DNA of 64,000 nucleotides from Desulfobaculum sp044987625 (GCF_044987625.1 NZ_JBJDSB010000003.1:310001-374000), one strand, 5' to 3'. Positions 43,706-51,816 are shown, counted from the stretch's first letter. Numbers and translations are program-made. The notes: generated by a model not told the origin, from the letters alone.

Positions 43706-44413
43706 ATGTTTATCTGCAATGATTTTTGTGGGCTGGACTTTTTGCGTGGTCTCAAGGGCGTTGTCTTTGATTGCGACGGCGTCATGTTTGACACGCGGGC
43801 CCTCAATATGCGCTTCTACAACCTGATTCTCGACCGGATGGGACTGCCGCCCATGGACAAGGGACAGGAGGACTATGTCCACGCCCACGCCGTTCGTGAA
43901 TCCATCGCCCACATCGCCCCGGAAGGGCGGCTGGACGAGGCGCTGACCGTGTGGAAGGGTCTCGACTATACCGAGCTTATCCCCAGCATGGTGCCGGAGG
44001 ATGGCCTGTATGAACTCCTTGGCACGCTGCGCGCCGCCGGGCTGAAGATGGGCGTCTATACCAACAGAACCAACACCATGGAACTGGTGCTGGAAAAGTT
44101 TGGCATGGCGCAGTTCTTTGACCCGGTGATGACGGCCCGCATTGTTGCGCCCAAGCCGCATCCCGAGGGCATGCACCGCATTCTTGAGGCGTGGAACATC
44201 GCCCCGCACGAAATGGCGTATATTGGCGACACCGAGCTTGATGCACAAGTGGCTGGCGCGGTTGGCGTTCCCTTTTGGGCGTATGGTAACGAGTCGCTTC
44301 AGGCGCAGATGTATCTGCGCGATTTTTGGAGCCTGCGCCGCCGTATCGTGCATGCTGCACGCGAAGGCGGAGTGCTTGGTACGGGGTGCACCCGTCCGCA
44401 CTGTGAGGCGTAG
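43706..44413 (+). CDS. HAD-family hydrolase (phosphoglycolate phosphatase-like)
   Basis: The 235-residue protein has HAD motif I VVFDCDGVMFDT (nucleophile and acid Asp pair), a helical cap, motif II GVYTNRTNT, the motif III Lys in VAPKPHPEG, and motif IV IGDTELDAQVAGAVG. The layout with an alpha-helical cap between motifs I and II resembles phosphoglycolate phosphatase and beta-phosphoglucomutase relatives. The substrate cannot be told. It ends in a Cys-containing tail (GTGCTRPHCEA). ATG 43706 follows AAGGA; the open frame back to 43559 has no similarity. Confidence 0.88.
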   Translation: MFICNDFCGLDFLRGLKGVVFDCDGVMFDTRALNMRFYNLILDRMGLPPMDKGQEDYVHAHAVRESIAHIAPEGRLDEALTVWKGLDYTELIPSMVPEDGLYELLGTLRAAGLKMGVYTNRTNTMELVLEKFGMAQFFDPVMTARIVAPKPHPEGMHRILEAWNIAPHEMAYIGDTELDAQVAGAVGVPFWAYGNESLQAQMYLRDFWSLRRRIVHAAREGGVLGTGCTRPHCEA

Positions 44414-44512
44414 AAAAATAACCCTTGCTAGTTGAGGGTGGATGTGCCAACAATTCTTTAACCCGCAACTCCCCAGCATAGCTGAAATGCGGAAGGTTTT
44501 CACGGAGGAAAG

Positions 44513-44797
44513 ATGGGTCCGATAGTAAGCGGATTGATTTACATACTTCTCATGGTTCTGAACCTCTACAAGTGGATTGTCATCATTTCTGCACTCATCA
44601 CGTGGGTGCGTCCCGATCCTTACAATCCTATTGTGCGTTTTCTGCGTTCCGCCACGGAGCCGGTGTTTTACCGCGTTCGCAAGTGGCTGCCGTTTGTCTT
44701 TGTTGGCGGTGTGGACCTTTCGCCGATTGTCGTGCTTTTTGCCATATTCTTCTTGGAGCACGTCGTCAGGGGCTATTTCCCCATGCTTATGATGTAG
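44513..44797 (+). CDS. YggT family membrane protein
   Basis: The 94-residue protein has two TM segments (ISGL... VSGLIYILLMVLNLYKWIVIISALITW and SPIVVLFAIFFLEHVVRGY) and the family motif SALITWVRPDPYNPIVRFLRSATEPVF. YggT proteins act near osmotic stress, cell division or membrane protein assembly; related YlmG proteins accompany divIVA. Here divIVA starts 15 bases downstream, the same neighbourhood as ylmG-divIVA in Gram-positives and in many deltaproteobacteria. GGAGG supports the start. Confidence 0.92.
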   Translation: MGPIVSGLIYILLMVLNLYKWIVIISALITWVRPDPYNPIVRFLRSATEPVFYRVRKWLPFVFVGGVDLSPIVVLFAIFFLEHVVRGYFPMLMM

Positions 44798-44812
44798 GCA
44801 AAGGAGTTCATG

Positions 44813-45319
44813 ATGGCGGTTTCTAAAATCGATGTTCTCAACAAGACGTTTGGGCGTTCATTTCGTGGATACACCTGCGCGGAGGTTGACGCCTTCCTGC
44901 AGGAGGTTGCGGATTCTCTTGGCGCACTGTCCGAGGCAAACAAGGCGCTGGACGCCCGTGTTGCCTCGCTGGAGCATGCGCTGGAGGAGCACAAGGGGCG
45001 CGAACAGACCCTGCGCGACACTCTGGTAACCACGCAGCGCATGGTGGACGACATGAAAGCCACCGCGCAGAAGGAAGCCCAGCTCATCATCGACGCCGCC
45101 AACGCCAAGGGCGAGGTGCTCCTTAATCAGGCGCACAATCGCCTTGCGCAAATTCACGGCGACATCTCGGAACTGAAGAAACAGCGCACGCAGTTCGAAG
45201 TAAAGCTTCGGTCCATTCTTGACGCGCACCTACGCATGTTGGAGCTCGACAAGGAGGAAGAAGAATCGCTCGACGCTGCTGAGCAGAAACTCAAGTTTAT
45301 CAAAAAGGCGGGCGCTTAG
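44813..45319 (+). CDS. divIVA: DivIVA domain protein
   Basis: The 168-residue protein has the DivIVA N-terminal membrane-binding motif (KIDVLNKTFGRSFRGYTCAEVDAFLQEVADSL), followed by a long coiled coil (LSEANKALDARVASLEHALEEHKGREQTLRDTL, then MVDDMKATAQKEAQLIIDAANAKGEVLLNQA, DISELKKQRTQFEVKLRSILDAHLRMLEL). DivIVA localises to curved membrane at poles or septum and recruits other proteins. ATG 44813 is best spaced from GGAG; ATG 44810 is possible. The last codons (KKAGA and stop) lie inside the left arm and loop of a terminator hairpin. Confidence 0.92.
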   Translation: MAVSKIDVLNKTFGRSFRGYTCAEVDAFLQEVADSLGALSEANKALDARVASLEHALEEHKGREQTLRDTLVTTQRMVDDMKATAQKEAQLIIDAANAKGEVLLNQAHNRLAQIHGDISELKKQRTQFEVKLRSILDAHLRMLELDKEEEESLDAAEQKLKFIKKAGA

Positions 45320-45330
45320 TCCGCCTTTTT
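45302..45330 (+). terminator. Terminator overlapping the divIVA stop codon
   Basis: AAAAAGGCGG pairs with CCGCCTTTTT around the nine-base loop that contains the divIVA stop codon (45317-45319). The left arm is coding. It should reduce transcription into the downstream DUF167-DUF465-ilv genes, or be read through. Confidence 0.75.
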
Positions 45331-45347
45331 GCGTATCGGGGAACGGT

Positions 45348-45641
45348 TTGGAAGATTCGCTTCCGGTATATGTGCGTAAGGTCTCTGACGAAAGCTGGGC
45401 GCTGTCCATCTGGGTGCAGCCCGGTGCCAAAAAGAGCGCCGTGGAGGGCATCCACGACGGTTGCCTCAAGGTCCGCCTGATGGCCCCGGCCGTCGAGAAC
45501 AAGGCCAACAAAGCCCTCACGGCGTTCATCGCCGCCGAGCTTGGCGTGAAAAAAGGCCGCGTACACATTGAAAAAGGCGAAAAAAGCCGACGGAAGACAG
45601 TGATTGTTGAAGCAGGATCCGAACCCCCTTGGCCACAGTAG
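45348..45641 (+). CDS. DUF167 (YggU) family protein
   Basis: The 97-residue protein matches the YggU fold: SWALSIWVQPGAKKSAVEGIHDGCLKVRLMAPAVENKANKALTAFIAAELGVKKGRVHIEKGEKSRRKTVIVEA, with the PGAKKS and APAVENKANKAL blocks conserved. Function is unknown; the family often accompanies yggT. The start is probably TTG 45348, five bases after GGGGA; the upstream frame overlaps divIVA and has no similarity. The terminator at the divIVA end lies just before it. Confidence 0.88.
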   Translation: MEDSLPVYVRKVSDESWALSIWVQPGAKKSAVEGIHDGCLKVRLMAPAVENKANKALTAFIAAELGVKKGRVHIEKGEKSRRKTVIVEAGSEPPWPQ

Positions 45642-45687
45642 GCCTCGGGGGAGACGATAGGAACCATAAGTCAAAAGGAGTAGGCTC

Positions 45688-45915
45688 ATGGAAAGGAAGG
45701 ATCTTGAATTGATCACGAGGCTTGCTGATAACAATTCCGAAGTCAAGATTCTCTGGGAAGAGCATCAGCTTTATGAAAAGCAGCTCGAAAAGCTTGAGAA
45801 GAAAGCCTACCACTCACCCGAAGAACTGCGAGTTATAAAGGACCTGAAAAAGAAAAAGCTTGCTGGCAAGACCAAGTTGCAGAGCATCATAGACCGGGCC
45901 ACAGCGGAGGGCTGA
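45688..45915 (+). CDS. DUF465 (YdcH) family small protein
   Basis: The 75-residue protein is mostly a two-helix coiled coil: ELITRLADNNSEVKILWEEHQLYEKQLEKLEKKAYHSPEELRVIKDLKKKKLAGKTKLQSIIDRA. This matches DUF465 (YdcH/SlyX-like), including the ELKxLKKxKLxxKD-type end (here IKDLKKKKLAGK). AAAAGGAG precedes ATG 45688. The stop lies immediately before ilvB, so it is part of the ilv transcript. Function unknown. Confidence 0.88.
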   Translation: MERKDLELITRLADNNSEVKILWEEHQLYEKQLEKLEKKAYHSPEELRVIKDLKKKKLAGKTKLQSIIDRATAEG

Positions 45916-45916
45916 T

Positions 45917-47614
45917 ATGGAGCTGACCGGGGCGCAGATTCTGCTGGAGAGTATGAAACAGGAAAACGTGGAAAGCATTTTTGGCTTTCCCGGTGGGGCT
46001 GTCATCGACATATACGATGAAATCCCCAACCATCCTGAAATCACGCACTATCTCGTCCGCCATGAGCAGGGCGCGATCCATGCCGCGGACGGCTACGCCC
46101 GTGCGACTGGCAAGGTCGGCGTGTGCCTCGTTACGTCCGGTCCCGGTGCCACCAACACCGTGACCGGCATCGCCAATGCCTATATGGACTCCATCCCCGT
46201 GGTTATCTTCACCGGGCAGGTTCCGTCCAACCTCATCGGAAACGACGCCTTTCAGGAAGTCGACATCGTGGGCATTACCCGCCCATGCACCAAACATAAC
46301 TACCTCGTCAAAGACGTCCGCGACCTTGCGCGCGTTATCAAAGAGGCCTTCTACCTCGCCCGTACCGGTCGTCCCGGTCCGGTGCTCGTCGACTTGCCTA
46401 AGGACGTGATGCAGGCCAAAACGGAATTCTCCTATCCCGAAACCTGCTGCATGCGGAGCTACAAGCCCACCGTCGAGCCAAACAGAAAACAGCTTGTGCG
46501 CGCCTTCGAGCTTGTGCGCGAGGCGCAGCGCCCGTTGTTGTACGTTGGCGGCGGTGTCATCAGCTCCAATGCGCACGAAGAGCTGACGTGGCTGGCGCGC
46601 AAACTGCGCATTCCAGTCACCACCACGCTGATGGGCCTTGGGGCGTTTCCCGGTGACGATGAGTTGTTCCTCGGCATGCTGGGCATGCACGGGACCTACG
46701 CCGCCAACCGTGCGGTGCAGGAATGTGACCTGCTCATCGCCGTGGGAGCGCGCTTTGATGACCGCGTAACAGGCAAGCTCTCCACATTCGCCTCGAATGC
46801 AAAGATTATCCATATTGACGTTGACCCAACGTCCATCCGCAAGAATGTGCTTGTGGATGTTCCCATCGTGGCCGACTGCGCCGCGACGCTTCGTGCCCTG
46901 AAAAAAGAAGTTGAAGCCGGTATCATCGCCGAGGAGGTTCTGGAAGAGCACGTTCCATGGCTGGAGCGCGTCTCGGACTGGGCCAAACGGCATCCGCTGA
47001 CCTACAACGGCAAGGATGGCGCAGACATCAAGCCGCAGCAGGTGGTGGAAACGCTGTACGACATTACCGGCGGCAACGCCATCATCACCACAGAAGTGGG
47101 ACAAAACCAGATGTGGGCGGCGCAGTTCTTCCGCTATCGCCGCCCGCGGACACTGCTCACATCCGGCGGCCTGGGCACTATGGGCTTCGGGTTTCCCGCA
47201 GCCATAGGCGCTCAGGTCGCCTTCCCCGGCGAACTTGTCCTCGACATTGCCGGTGACGGCTCCATCCAGATGAACATCCAAGAGATGGCAACCGCCGTCT
47301 GCTACGGACTGCCCATCAAGATCATTATCCTGAACAATGGTTTTCTGGGCATGGTGCGGCAGTGGCAGGAACTCTTCTACGCCAAGAACTACTGCTCCAC
47401 CTGCATGGACTACGCCCCGGACTTTGTGCGCCTTGCCGAAGCCTACGGTGCGTCGGGCTATCGCATCACCAAGCCGGGCGAGCTGCGCCCCATGCTTGAG
47501 GAAGCCCTCGCGCTGCCCAAGACCGTGGTTGTGGACATTGCTGTCTCCAAGGAGGAAAACGTGTATCCCATGGTTCCGGCGGGCGCATCGCTGAACGAAA
47601 TGCTGTTGGTCTAG
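45917..47614 (+). CDS. ilvB: Acetolactate synthase large subunit
   Basis: IlvB condenses two pyruvates (or pyruvate and 2-oxobutyrate) with ThDP, FAD and Mg2+, the first common step of valine, leucine and isoleucine synthesis. The 565-residue protein shows VESIFGFPGGAVIDIYDEI, RHEQGAIHAADGYARATGKVGVCLVTSGPGATN (catalytic Glu in HEQ), the central FAD-binding domain (GARFDDRVTGKL), and the ThDP-binding domain SGGLGTMGFGFPAAIGAQ plus IAGDGSIQMNIQEMATA and NNGFLGMVRQWQELFY. It begins one base after the DUF465 stop with a GGAGG site. Catabolic synthases lack the FAD signatures, so this is the biosynthetic type, paired with ilvN. Confidence 0.97.
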   Translation: MELTGAQILLESMKQENVESIFGFPGGAVIDIYDEIPNHPEITHYLVRHEQGAIHAADGYARATGKVGVCLVTSGPGATNTVTGIANAYMDSIPVVIFTGQVPSNLIGNDAFQEVDIVGITRPCTKHNYLVKDVRDLARVIKEAFYLARTGRPGPVLVDLPKDVMQAKTEFSYPETCCMRSYKPTVEPNRKQLVRAFELVREAQRPLLYVGGGVISSNAHEELTWLARKLRIPVTTTLMGLGAFPGDDELFLGMLGMHGTYAANRAVQECDLLIAVGARFDDRVTGKLSTFASNAKIIHIDVDPTSIRKNVLVDVPIVADCAATLRALKKEVEAGIIAEEVLEEHVPWLERVSDWAKRHPLTYNGKDGADIKPQQVVETLYDITGGNAIITTEVGQNQMWAAQFFRYRRPRTLLTSGGLGTMGFGFPAAIGAQVAFPGELVLDIAGDGSIQMNIQEMATAVCYGLPIKIIILNNGFLGMVRQWQELFYAKNYCSTCMDYAPDFVRLAEAYGASGYRITKPGELRPMLEEALALPKTVVVDIAVSKEENVYPMVPAGASLNEMLLV

Positions 47615-47623
47615 GGGGAACGG

Positions 47624-48103
47624 ATGCGACACGTACTCAGTATTCTGGTGGAAAATGAACCCGGTGTGCTCTCCCGTGTGTCCGGGCTGTTCAGCGGCAG
47701 GGGATTTAATATCGAGTCCCTCAACGTTGGGCCAACCCTCGAACCCGGCGTTTCGCTTATGACCATTGCCACAGTTGGCGAAGACGCCATCATTGAGCAA
47801 ATCATCAAGCAACTGCGCAAGCTGGTCACTGTTATCAAAGTGGTGGACATGTCGGAGCACACCTCCGTCGAACGCGAAATGATCCTCCTCAAGGTCAACG
47901 CCGCCGAGTCCAGCCGCGCCGAGATACTACGAATTACCGACATATTCCGCTGCAAGGTCGTAGACGTCAGCCCTGACGAAATGACCATTGAGGCCACCGG
48001 CACCACGGACAAGGTTCGCGCCATCCTGAATATGCTCCAGCGATTTGGGATTAAGGAAATTGCCCGCACAGGAACGGTTGCCATGCGGCGGAGCATGCAG
48101 TAA
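47624..48103 (+). CDS. ilvN: Acetolactate synthase small (regulatory) subunit
   Basis: The 159-residue protein regulates IlvB and mediates valine feedback. The N-terminal ACT domain reads RHVLSILVENEPGVLSRVSGLFSGRGFNIESLNVGPTLEPGVSLMTIATVG. The C-terminal ALS_ss_C domain reads EREMILLKVNAAESSRAEILRITDIFRCKVVDVSPDEMTIEATGTTDKVRAILNMLQRFGIKEIARTGTVAM. It starts nine bases after ilvB with GGGGG. A perfect nine-pair hairpin and 132 bases separate it from ilvC. Confidence 0.96.
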   Translation: MRHVLSILVENEPGVLSRVSGLFSGRGFNIESLNVGPTLEPGVSLMTIATVGEDAIIEQIIKQLRKLVTVIKVVDMSEHTSVEREMILLKVNAAESSRAEILRITDIFRCKVVDVSPDEMTIEATGTTDKVRAILNMLQRFGIKEIARTGTVAMRRSMQ

Positions 48104-48112
48104 CCTTCCCCC

Positions 48113-48135
48113 TTGGGCTGGGAGGACCAGCCCAA
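48113..48135 (+). promoter_or_regulatory. Intercistronic hairpin between ilvN and ilvC
   Basis: TTGGGCTGG pairs perfectly with CCAGCCCAA around a GAGGA loop. There is no immediate T-run (CGTCCTTTGATTTTA follows), so it is not a standard terminator. It may stabilise an mRNA end or tune ilvC expression relative to ilvBN. Confidence 0.5.
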
Positions 48136-48235
48136 CGTCCTTTGATTTTATGGAATCAGTCGCCGGGGGGTGCCGGTGGCTGATTTCTCGTCTCCGAATA
48201 GGGGAACAAACGCAAAACGGAAAAAGAGGATACCA

Positions 48236-49225
48236 ATGCAGATCTACTACGAGCAGGACGCAAACCTTGAGCTCCTGAAAGGCAAAACCATCGCCGTCAT
48301 CGGCTATGGCAGCCAGGGCCACGCACATGCCCAGAACCTCCGCGACTCCGGCCTTGAGGTGATCATCGGCCAGCGTCCCGGTGGCGCCAACTACGAGCTT
48401 GCCAAAGAACACGGCTTCGAGCCCATGTCCGCCGCTGACGCCGCGGCCAAGGCCGACGTCATCATGATTCTTCTGCCCGATCAGGTGCAGGCCAAGGTTT
48501 ACCAGAACGACATTCTGCCGAATCTCAAGCCCGGCAACGTCCTGTTCTTCGCCCACGGTTTCAACATCCACTACGGTCAGATTGTTCCGCCCGCAGACGT
48601 GGACGTTGTCATGGTCGCCCCCAAGGGCCCCGGCCATCTCGTCCGCCGCGTCTACACCGAAGGTGGCGGCGTCCCCTGCCTTTACGCCGTGCATCAGGAT
48701 GCCTCCGGCAAAGCCAAGGACATCGCCCTCGCGTACGCCAAGGGCGTCGGCGGTGCGCGCTCCGGCGTGATGGAGACCACCTTCAAGGAAGAGACCGAAA
48801 CCGACCTCTTCGGTGAACAGGTCGTCCTCTGCGGCGGCCTGACCCAGCTCATTCAGAAGGGCTTCGAGACCCTCGTCGAGGCTGGCTACCAGCCCGAAGT
48901 CGCCTACTTCGAGTGCCTGCACGAAGTGAAGCTCATCGTCGACCTCATCTACGAGGGCGGCCTCGCCAATATGCGCCACTCCATCTCCGATACCGCCGAG
49001 TACGGCGATTTCACCCGCGGGCCGCGCATCGTTACCGACGACACCAAAGTCGAAATGAAAAAGTGCCTCGCCGAAATTCAGGACGGCCGCTTCGCCAAGG
49101 AATTCATCCTTGAGAACCTCGCCGGACAGGCGCAGATGCACGCCATGCGCAAGCAGACCGCTGACCACGACATCGAAAAAGTTGGCGCAAAACTGCGCGA
49201 CATGATGTCCTGGCTCAAGAAATAG
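48236..49225 (+). CDS. ilvC: Ketol-acid reductoisomerase
   Basis: IlvC isomerises and reduces acetolactate to dihydroxyisovalerate (and the isoleucine analogue). The 329-residue length indicates the short class I form. It begins with IYYEQDANLELLKGKTIAVIGYGSQGHAHAQNLRDSG (NADPH-binding GYGSQGHAHAxNL), continues with LPDQVQAKVY, VMVAPKGPGHLVRRVY, KEETETDLFGEQ (Mg2+-binding residues) and FECLHEVKLIVDLIYEGGLANMRHSISDTAEYGD. ATG 48236 follows AAAAAGAGGA. A strong terminator follows, so the ilv run ends here. Confidence 0.97.
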   Translation: MQIYYEQDANLELLKGKTIAVIGYGSQGHAHAQNLRDSGLEVIIGQRPGGANYELAKEHGFEPMSAADAAAKADVIMILLPDQVQAKVYQNDILPNLKPGNVLFFAHGFNIHYGQIVPPADVDVVMVAPKGPGHLVRRVYTEGGGVPCLYAVHQDASGKAKDIALAYAKGVGGARSGVMETTFKEETETDLFGEQVVLCGGLTQLIQKGFETLVEAGYQPEVAYFECLHEVKLIVDLIYEGGLANMRHSISDTAEYGDFTRGPRIVTDDTKVEMKKCLAEIQDGRFAKEFILENLAGQAQMHAMRKQTADHDIEKVGAKLRDMMSWLKK

Positions 49226-49271
49226 CGACGCGCTACGCAATACGCCTCCCCGCATTGACCACGACTGCACC

Positions 49272-49306
49272 AAGGCCGCGCTTCGCACGAAGCGCGGCCT
49301 TTTTTC
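49272..49306 (+). terminator. Intrinsic terminator after ilvC
   Basis: AAGGCCGCGCTTCG pairs with CGAAGCGCGGCC around a short loop and runs into TTTTTT. Confidence 0.93.
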
Positions 49307-49334
49307 CATTTGCGGGGTGGTGCTTGTGGCGGCG

Positions 49335-49564
49335 GGTGGTGCTTGTGCGGGGCTTTTTTGCCTTCGGCGACTTAAGGGAATGATTCCCTTAAGAATCCCC
49401 ATATGGTGGGCGTTTTGGGGTGGTGTGCGAATGGTGCAGTGCCATTCCGCATGACTCCCGAGCGTTTCCCCCATAAGAGGATTTTTAAGGATGAAATCCT
49501 TAAACCACCGGAGGCAACACAAGTGGCGCAACGCCGACACGGTGGGCCAGTCTTTGTGGCAAAC
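49335..49564 (+). repeat. Palindrome-containing repeat, copy A (direct)
   Basis: About 230 bases beginning GGTGGTGCTTGTGCGGGGC. It contains two perfect palindromes: one at 49371-49393 (arms CTTAAGGGAA/TTCCCTTAAG, three-base loop) and one at 49484-49504 (arms TTTAAGGAT/ATCCTTAAA). Copy B follows head to tail, and copy C lies inverted at 51835-52049. Confidence 0.88.
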
Positions 49565-49795
49565 GGTGGTGCTTGTGCGGGGCTTTTTTTGCCTTCGGCG
49601 ACTTAAGGGAATGATTCCCTTAAGAATCCCCATATGGTGGGCGTTTTAGGGTAGTGTGCGAATGGTGCAGTGCCACTCCGCATGACTCCCGAGCGTTTCC
49701 CCCATGAGAGGATTTTTAAGGATGAAATCCTTAAACCACCGGAGGTAACACAAGTGGCGCAGCGCCACTACGGCCAGCCAGTCCATATGGCGGTG
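49565..49795 (+). repeat. Palindrome-containing repeat, copy B (direct)
   Basis: Nearly identical to copy A for most of its length, with a one-base T insertion and few substitutions. The palindromes are at 49602-49624 and 49715-49735. It ends just upstream of the araC-type gene. Confidence 0.88.
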
Positions 49796-49833
49796 CCGGC
49801 TGGTTGGCACATTTATAATGGCGGAGAGGAGCG

Positions 49834-50685
49834 ATGGCGGGCGGAAAGACGGGGCAGCCAGCAGGCAAGGTAAACGACGCGCGGATGTTCTGGGTGCCAG
49901 GGTTCTCTGGTGTCCGGATGCTGCGGGCGACGTTTACATCGTACGCGTATGAGCGCCACACGCACGGGGAGTACGTGATTGGCGCTGTAGAGCGTGGCGT
50001 CCAGCGTTTTTTTCATAAGGGCGGGAACCACTACGCGCAGCCGGGCAAGGTGTTTTCGATTAACCCGGACGAAGTGCACGCGGGCGAGGCGGCACTGGAA
50101 ACGGGGTATACGTACCGCGCGGTGTACGTTGGTGAGGATGTTCTGAGCGATGTTTTTGCCGATGTGCCGGGTGCGGAGCGGCCCCGGTATTTTCATGCGC
50201 CGGATGTGACGGACCCGGAGCTTGCGGCGCGCCTGACATCGGCGCTGCGGTTGCTGGAGAATCCGGGGAGCGAGGCGTTGGAGGCGCAGTCGCGGTTTGT
50301 GCTGTGCTTGCGGGACTTGTTCAACCGGTATGCCGGGGCGGATGGCGCGGCGCGTATTGATGGTAGTGGCCGGATGGCGGCGGCGCTGCGGGAGTACTTG
50401 GACGCGAATGCGGCGTCCGGGGTGAGCCTGGATGCGCTGGCGGAATACGCGGGGTTATCGAAGTATTATGTGCTGCGGACGTTTAAGGCGGCGACGGGTA
50501 TGGCTCCGCATGCGTACCTTGTGCAGCGGCGTGTTGAGCTGGCCCGGCGTGCGCTGGAGCGGGGCGCGGCTCCTGCCGAGGCGGCGCTTTTGGCTGGTTT
50601 TACGGACCAGAGCCATATGACGCGGCGGTTTAAGGCGATTCATGGCATCACACCGGGCGCATACCGGCGATTATTGAACGGGTAG
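49834..50685 (+). CDS. AraC-family transcriptional regulator
   Basis: The 283-residue protein has an N-terminal cupin-like sensing domain (YAYERHTHGEYVIGAVERGVQRFFHKGGNHYAQPGKVFSINPDEVHAGEA) with the HTH-type metal- or ligand-binding His, and a C-terminal pair of helix-turn-helix motifs (SLDALAEYAGLSKYYVLRTFKAATGMAPHAYLVQRRVELARRAL, then AALLAGFTDQSHMTRRFKAIHGITPGAYRRLL). It lies immediately upstream of azlC and probably regulates it, perhaps in response to an amino acid; that is inferred from neighbourhood. GAGAGGAG precedes ATG 49834. The cassette sits between repeats B and C. Confidence 0.9.
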   Translation: MAGGKTGQPAGKVNDARMFWVPGFSGVRMLRATFTSYAYERHTHGEYVIGAVERGVQRFFHKGGNHYAQPGKVFSINPDEVHAGEAALETGYTYRAVYVGEDVLSDVFADVPGAERPRYFHAPDVTDPELAARLTSALRLLENPGSEALEAQSRFVLCLRDLFNRYAGADGAARIDGSGRMAAALREYLDANAASGVSLDALAEYAGLSKYYVLRTFKAATGMAPHAYLVQRRVELARRALERGAAPAEAALLAGFTDQSHMTRRFKAIHGITPGAYRRLLNG

Positions 50686-50746
50686 AGCAATTTTGTACAA
50701 GAAATCCTTGGGCTGGCGGCGTAGCGTTGGTCCCAAGGAGGCAGTA

Positions 50747-51439
50747 ATGCAGAATGGATTTATGCAGGGCATACGCGCCACGCTCCCGGTGTCCGCCAGT
50801 GTGGCGGCGTATGGCAGCGTGCTGGGCGTGCTTGCCGCGCAGAAGAGCGTTGCATGGGGCACGCTCATGGCGATGAATGTGTTTATCTTCGCGGGCTCGT
50901 CGCAGTTCGTGATGATTGATATGTGGAACCAGCCGCTCCCCGTGTTGGAGATGGCCCTTGCCGTGTTGGTCATCAACCTTCGCTATCTGTTGGCGGGCGC
51001 GTCCATGCAGCCGCTTCTGTACAGCACATCGCGCATCCGCCAGTTTTTGGCTGTGCATCTTGTCACCGATGAAAGTTGGGCCGTGACCATGACGGCGCTG
51101 CGCCGCGGCGAAGCTACCGTCAGTTATCTGGTCGGCGCGGGGCTGTGCGTGCTCGGTGCGTGGTGCGCGGGGACCATGGTGGGAATGGGCTTTGGCGCGG
51201 TTGTGTCCTCGCCGGAGGCTTTTGCGCTCGATTTTGCCTTTACGGCGGTCTTTACTGCGCTTGCCGTCAGCCTGTGGCGCGGAAACGAAGACGCCTTGCC
51301 ATGGATTGTGGCCCTCGCCGTCTCCATCCTTGCCGCGGAAGTGTTGCCGGGGAAATGGCACATCGTCATCGGCGCAGTTTCTGGCGCGCTGACGGCGGCA
51401 ATTGGTCAACCGCAGGAGGTCGCCCATGCTGCCCAATGA
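50747..51439 (+). CDS. azlC: AzlC-family branched-chain amino acid exporter subunit
   Basis: The 230-residue membrane protein matches AzlC: GIRATLPVSASVAAYGSVLGVLAAQKSV, then TLMAMNVFIFAGSSQFVMIDMW and AVLVINLRYLLAGASMQPLL, the family's core with the NxRYxLxG motif. With AzlD it forms an exporter for branched-chain amino acids or analogues such as azaleucine. ATG 50747 follows AAGGAGGCAGTA; the open frame to 50693 is not used. It overlaps azlD by 14 bases. Near ilvBNC, which makes these amino acids. Confidence 0.9.
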   Translation: MQNGFMQGIRATLPVSASVAAYGSVLGVLAAQKSVAWGTLMAMNVFIFAGSSQFVMIDMWNQPLPVLEMALAVLVINLRYLLAGASMQPLLYSTSRIRQFLAVHLVTDESWAVTMTALRRGEATVSYLVGAGLCVLGAWCAGTMVGMGFGAVVSSPEAFALDFAFTAVFTALAVSLWRGNEDALPWIVALAVSILAAEVLPGKWHIVIGAVSGALTAAIGQPQEVAHAAQ

Positions 51440-51734
51440 TTGGCTGCCTCTGGCGGCAGTGCTGGCGGCGGCCATCGTGACCTACGCCCTGCGCGCGGGC
51501 GGGATGCTGCTTGCCGGGCGCTTGCCGCAGACCGGACGCATGCGCCGCGTAATGGACGCCTTGCCCGGAACCATCCTTGTCTCCCTCGTCGGCCCCTCCG
51601 TCTTTACCGCCGGCGTCGGCGGCGCCGCTGGCGCCGGGCTGACCGCCCTCGTGGCATGGCGCACAGACAACGTCTTTGTGGCTATGCTCGTCGGCATGGC
51701 CGTCGTTGCCGGTCAGCGCTACTTCCTCGCCTAA
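51426..51734 (+). CDS. azlD: AzlD-family branched-chain amino acid exporter subunit
   Basis: The 102-residue membrane protein matches AzlD: LPLAAVLAAAIVTYALRAGGMLLAGRL, then MRRVMDALPGTILVSLVGPSVF and GLTALVAWRTDNVFVAMLVGMAVVAGQRYF. It is the small partner of AzlC; both are needed for export. The ATG at 51426 lies within the end of azlC (14-base overlap), with GGAGG upstream, so translation is coupled. A terminator-like hairpin and repeat copy C follow. Confidence 0.9.
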   Translation: MLPNDWLPLAAVLAAAIVTYALRAGGMLLAGRLPQTGRMRRVMDALPGTILVSLVGPSVFTAGVGGAAGAGLTALVAWRTDNVFVAMLVGMAVVAGQRYFLA

Positions 51735-51760
51735 AATATATTTGGCTCCGGCCATCCCCC

Positions 51761-51816
51761 AAAAAAGCCGTATCGCGCGGCGGCCCCCTAGGGCCGACCG
51801 TGCGGTGCGGCTTTTA
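51761..51816 (+). terminator. Probable terminator after azlD
   Basis: AAAAGCCG at the left and CGGCTTTT at the right pair as the base of a branched hairpin with an inner GGCCC/GGGCC stem. A T-run lies at the right end and an A-run at the left. Confidence 0.65.

Larger units (their letters stand above)
49226..49833. other. Gene-free region after ilvC holding a terminator and two repeat copies
   Basis: 608 bases. It holds the ilvC terminator (49272-49306) and then two direct copies of an approximately 230-base repeat that fills most of the remaining space. Open frames inside the repeats are not conserved in the third copy and are not called as genes. Confidence 0.7.

Noticed and set aside
49403..49873. 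Two similar small open frames (RMTPERFPHxRIFKDEILKPPE) in repeat copies A and B
   Set aside because: The reading frame is broken by a stop in copy C and there is no ribosome site, so I treat the sequence as a non-coding repeat.
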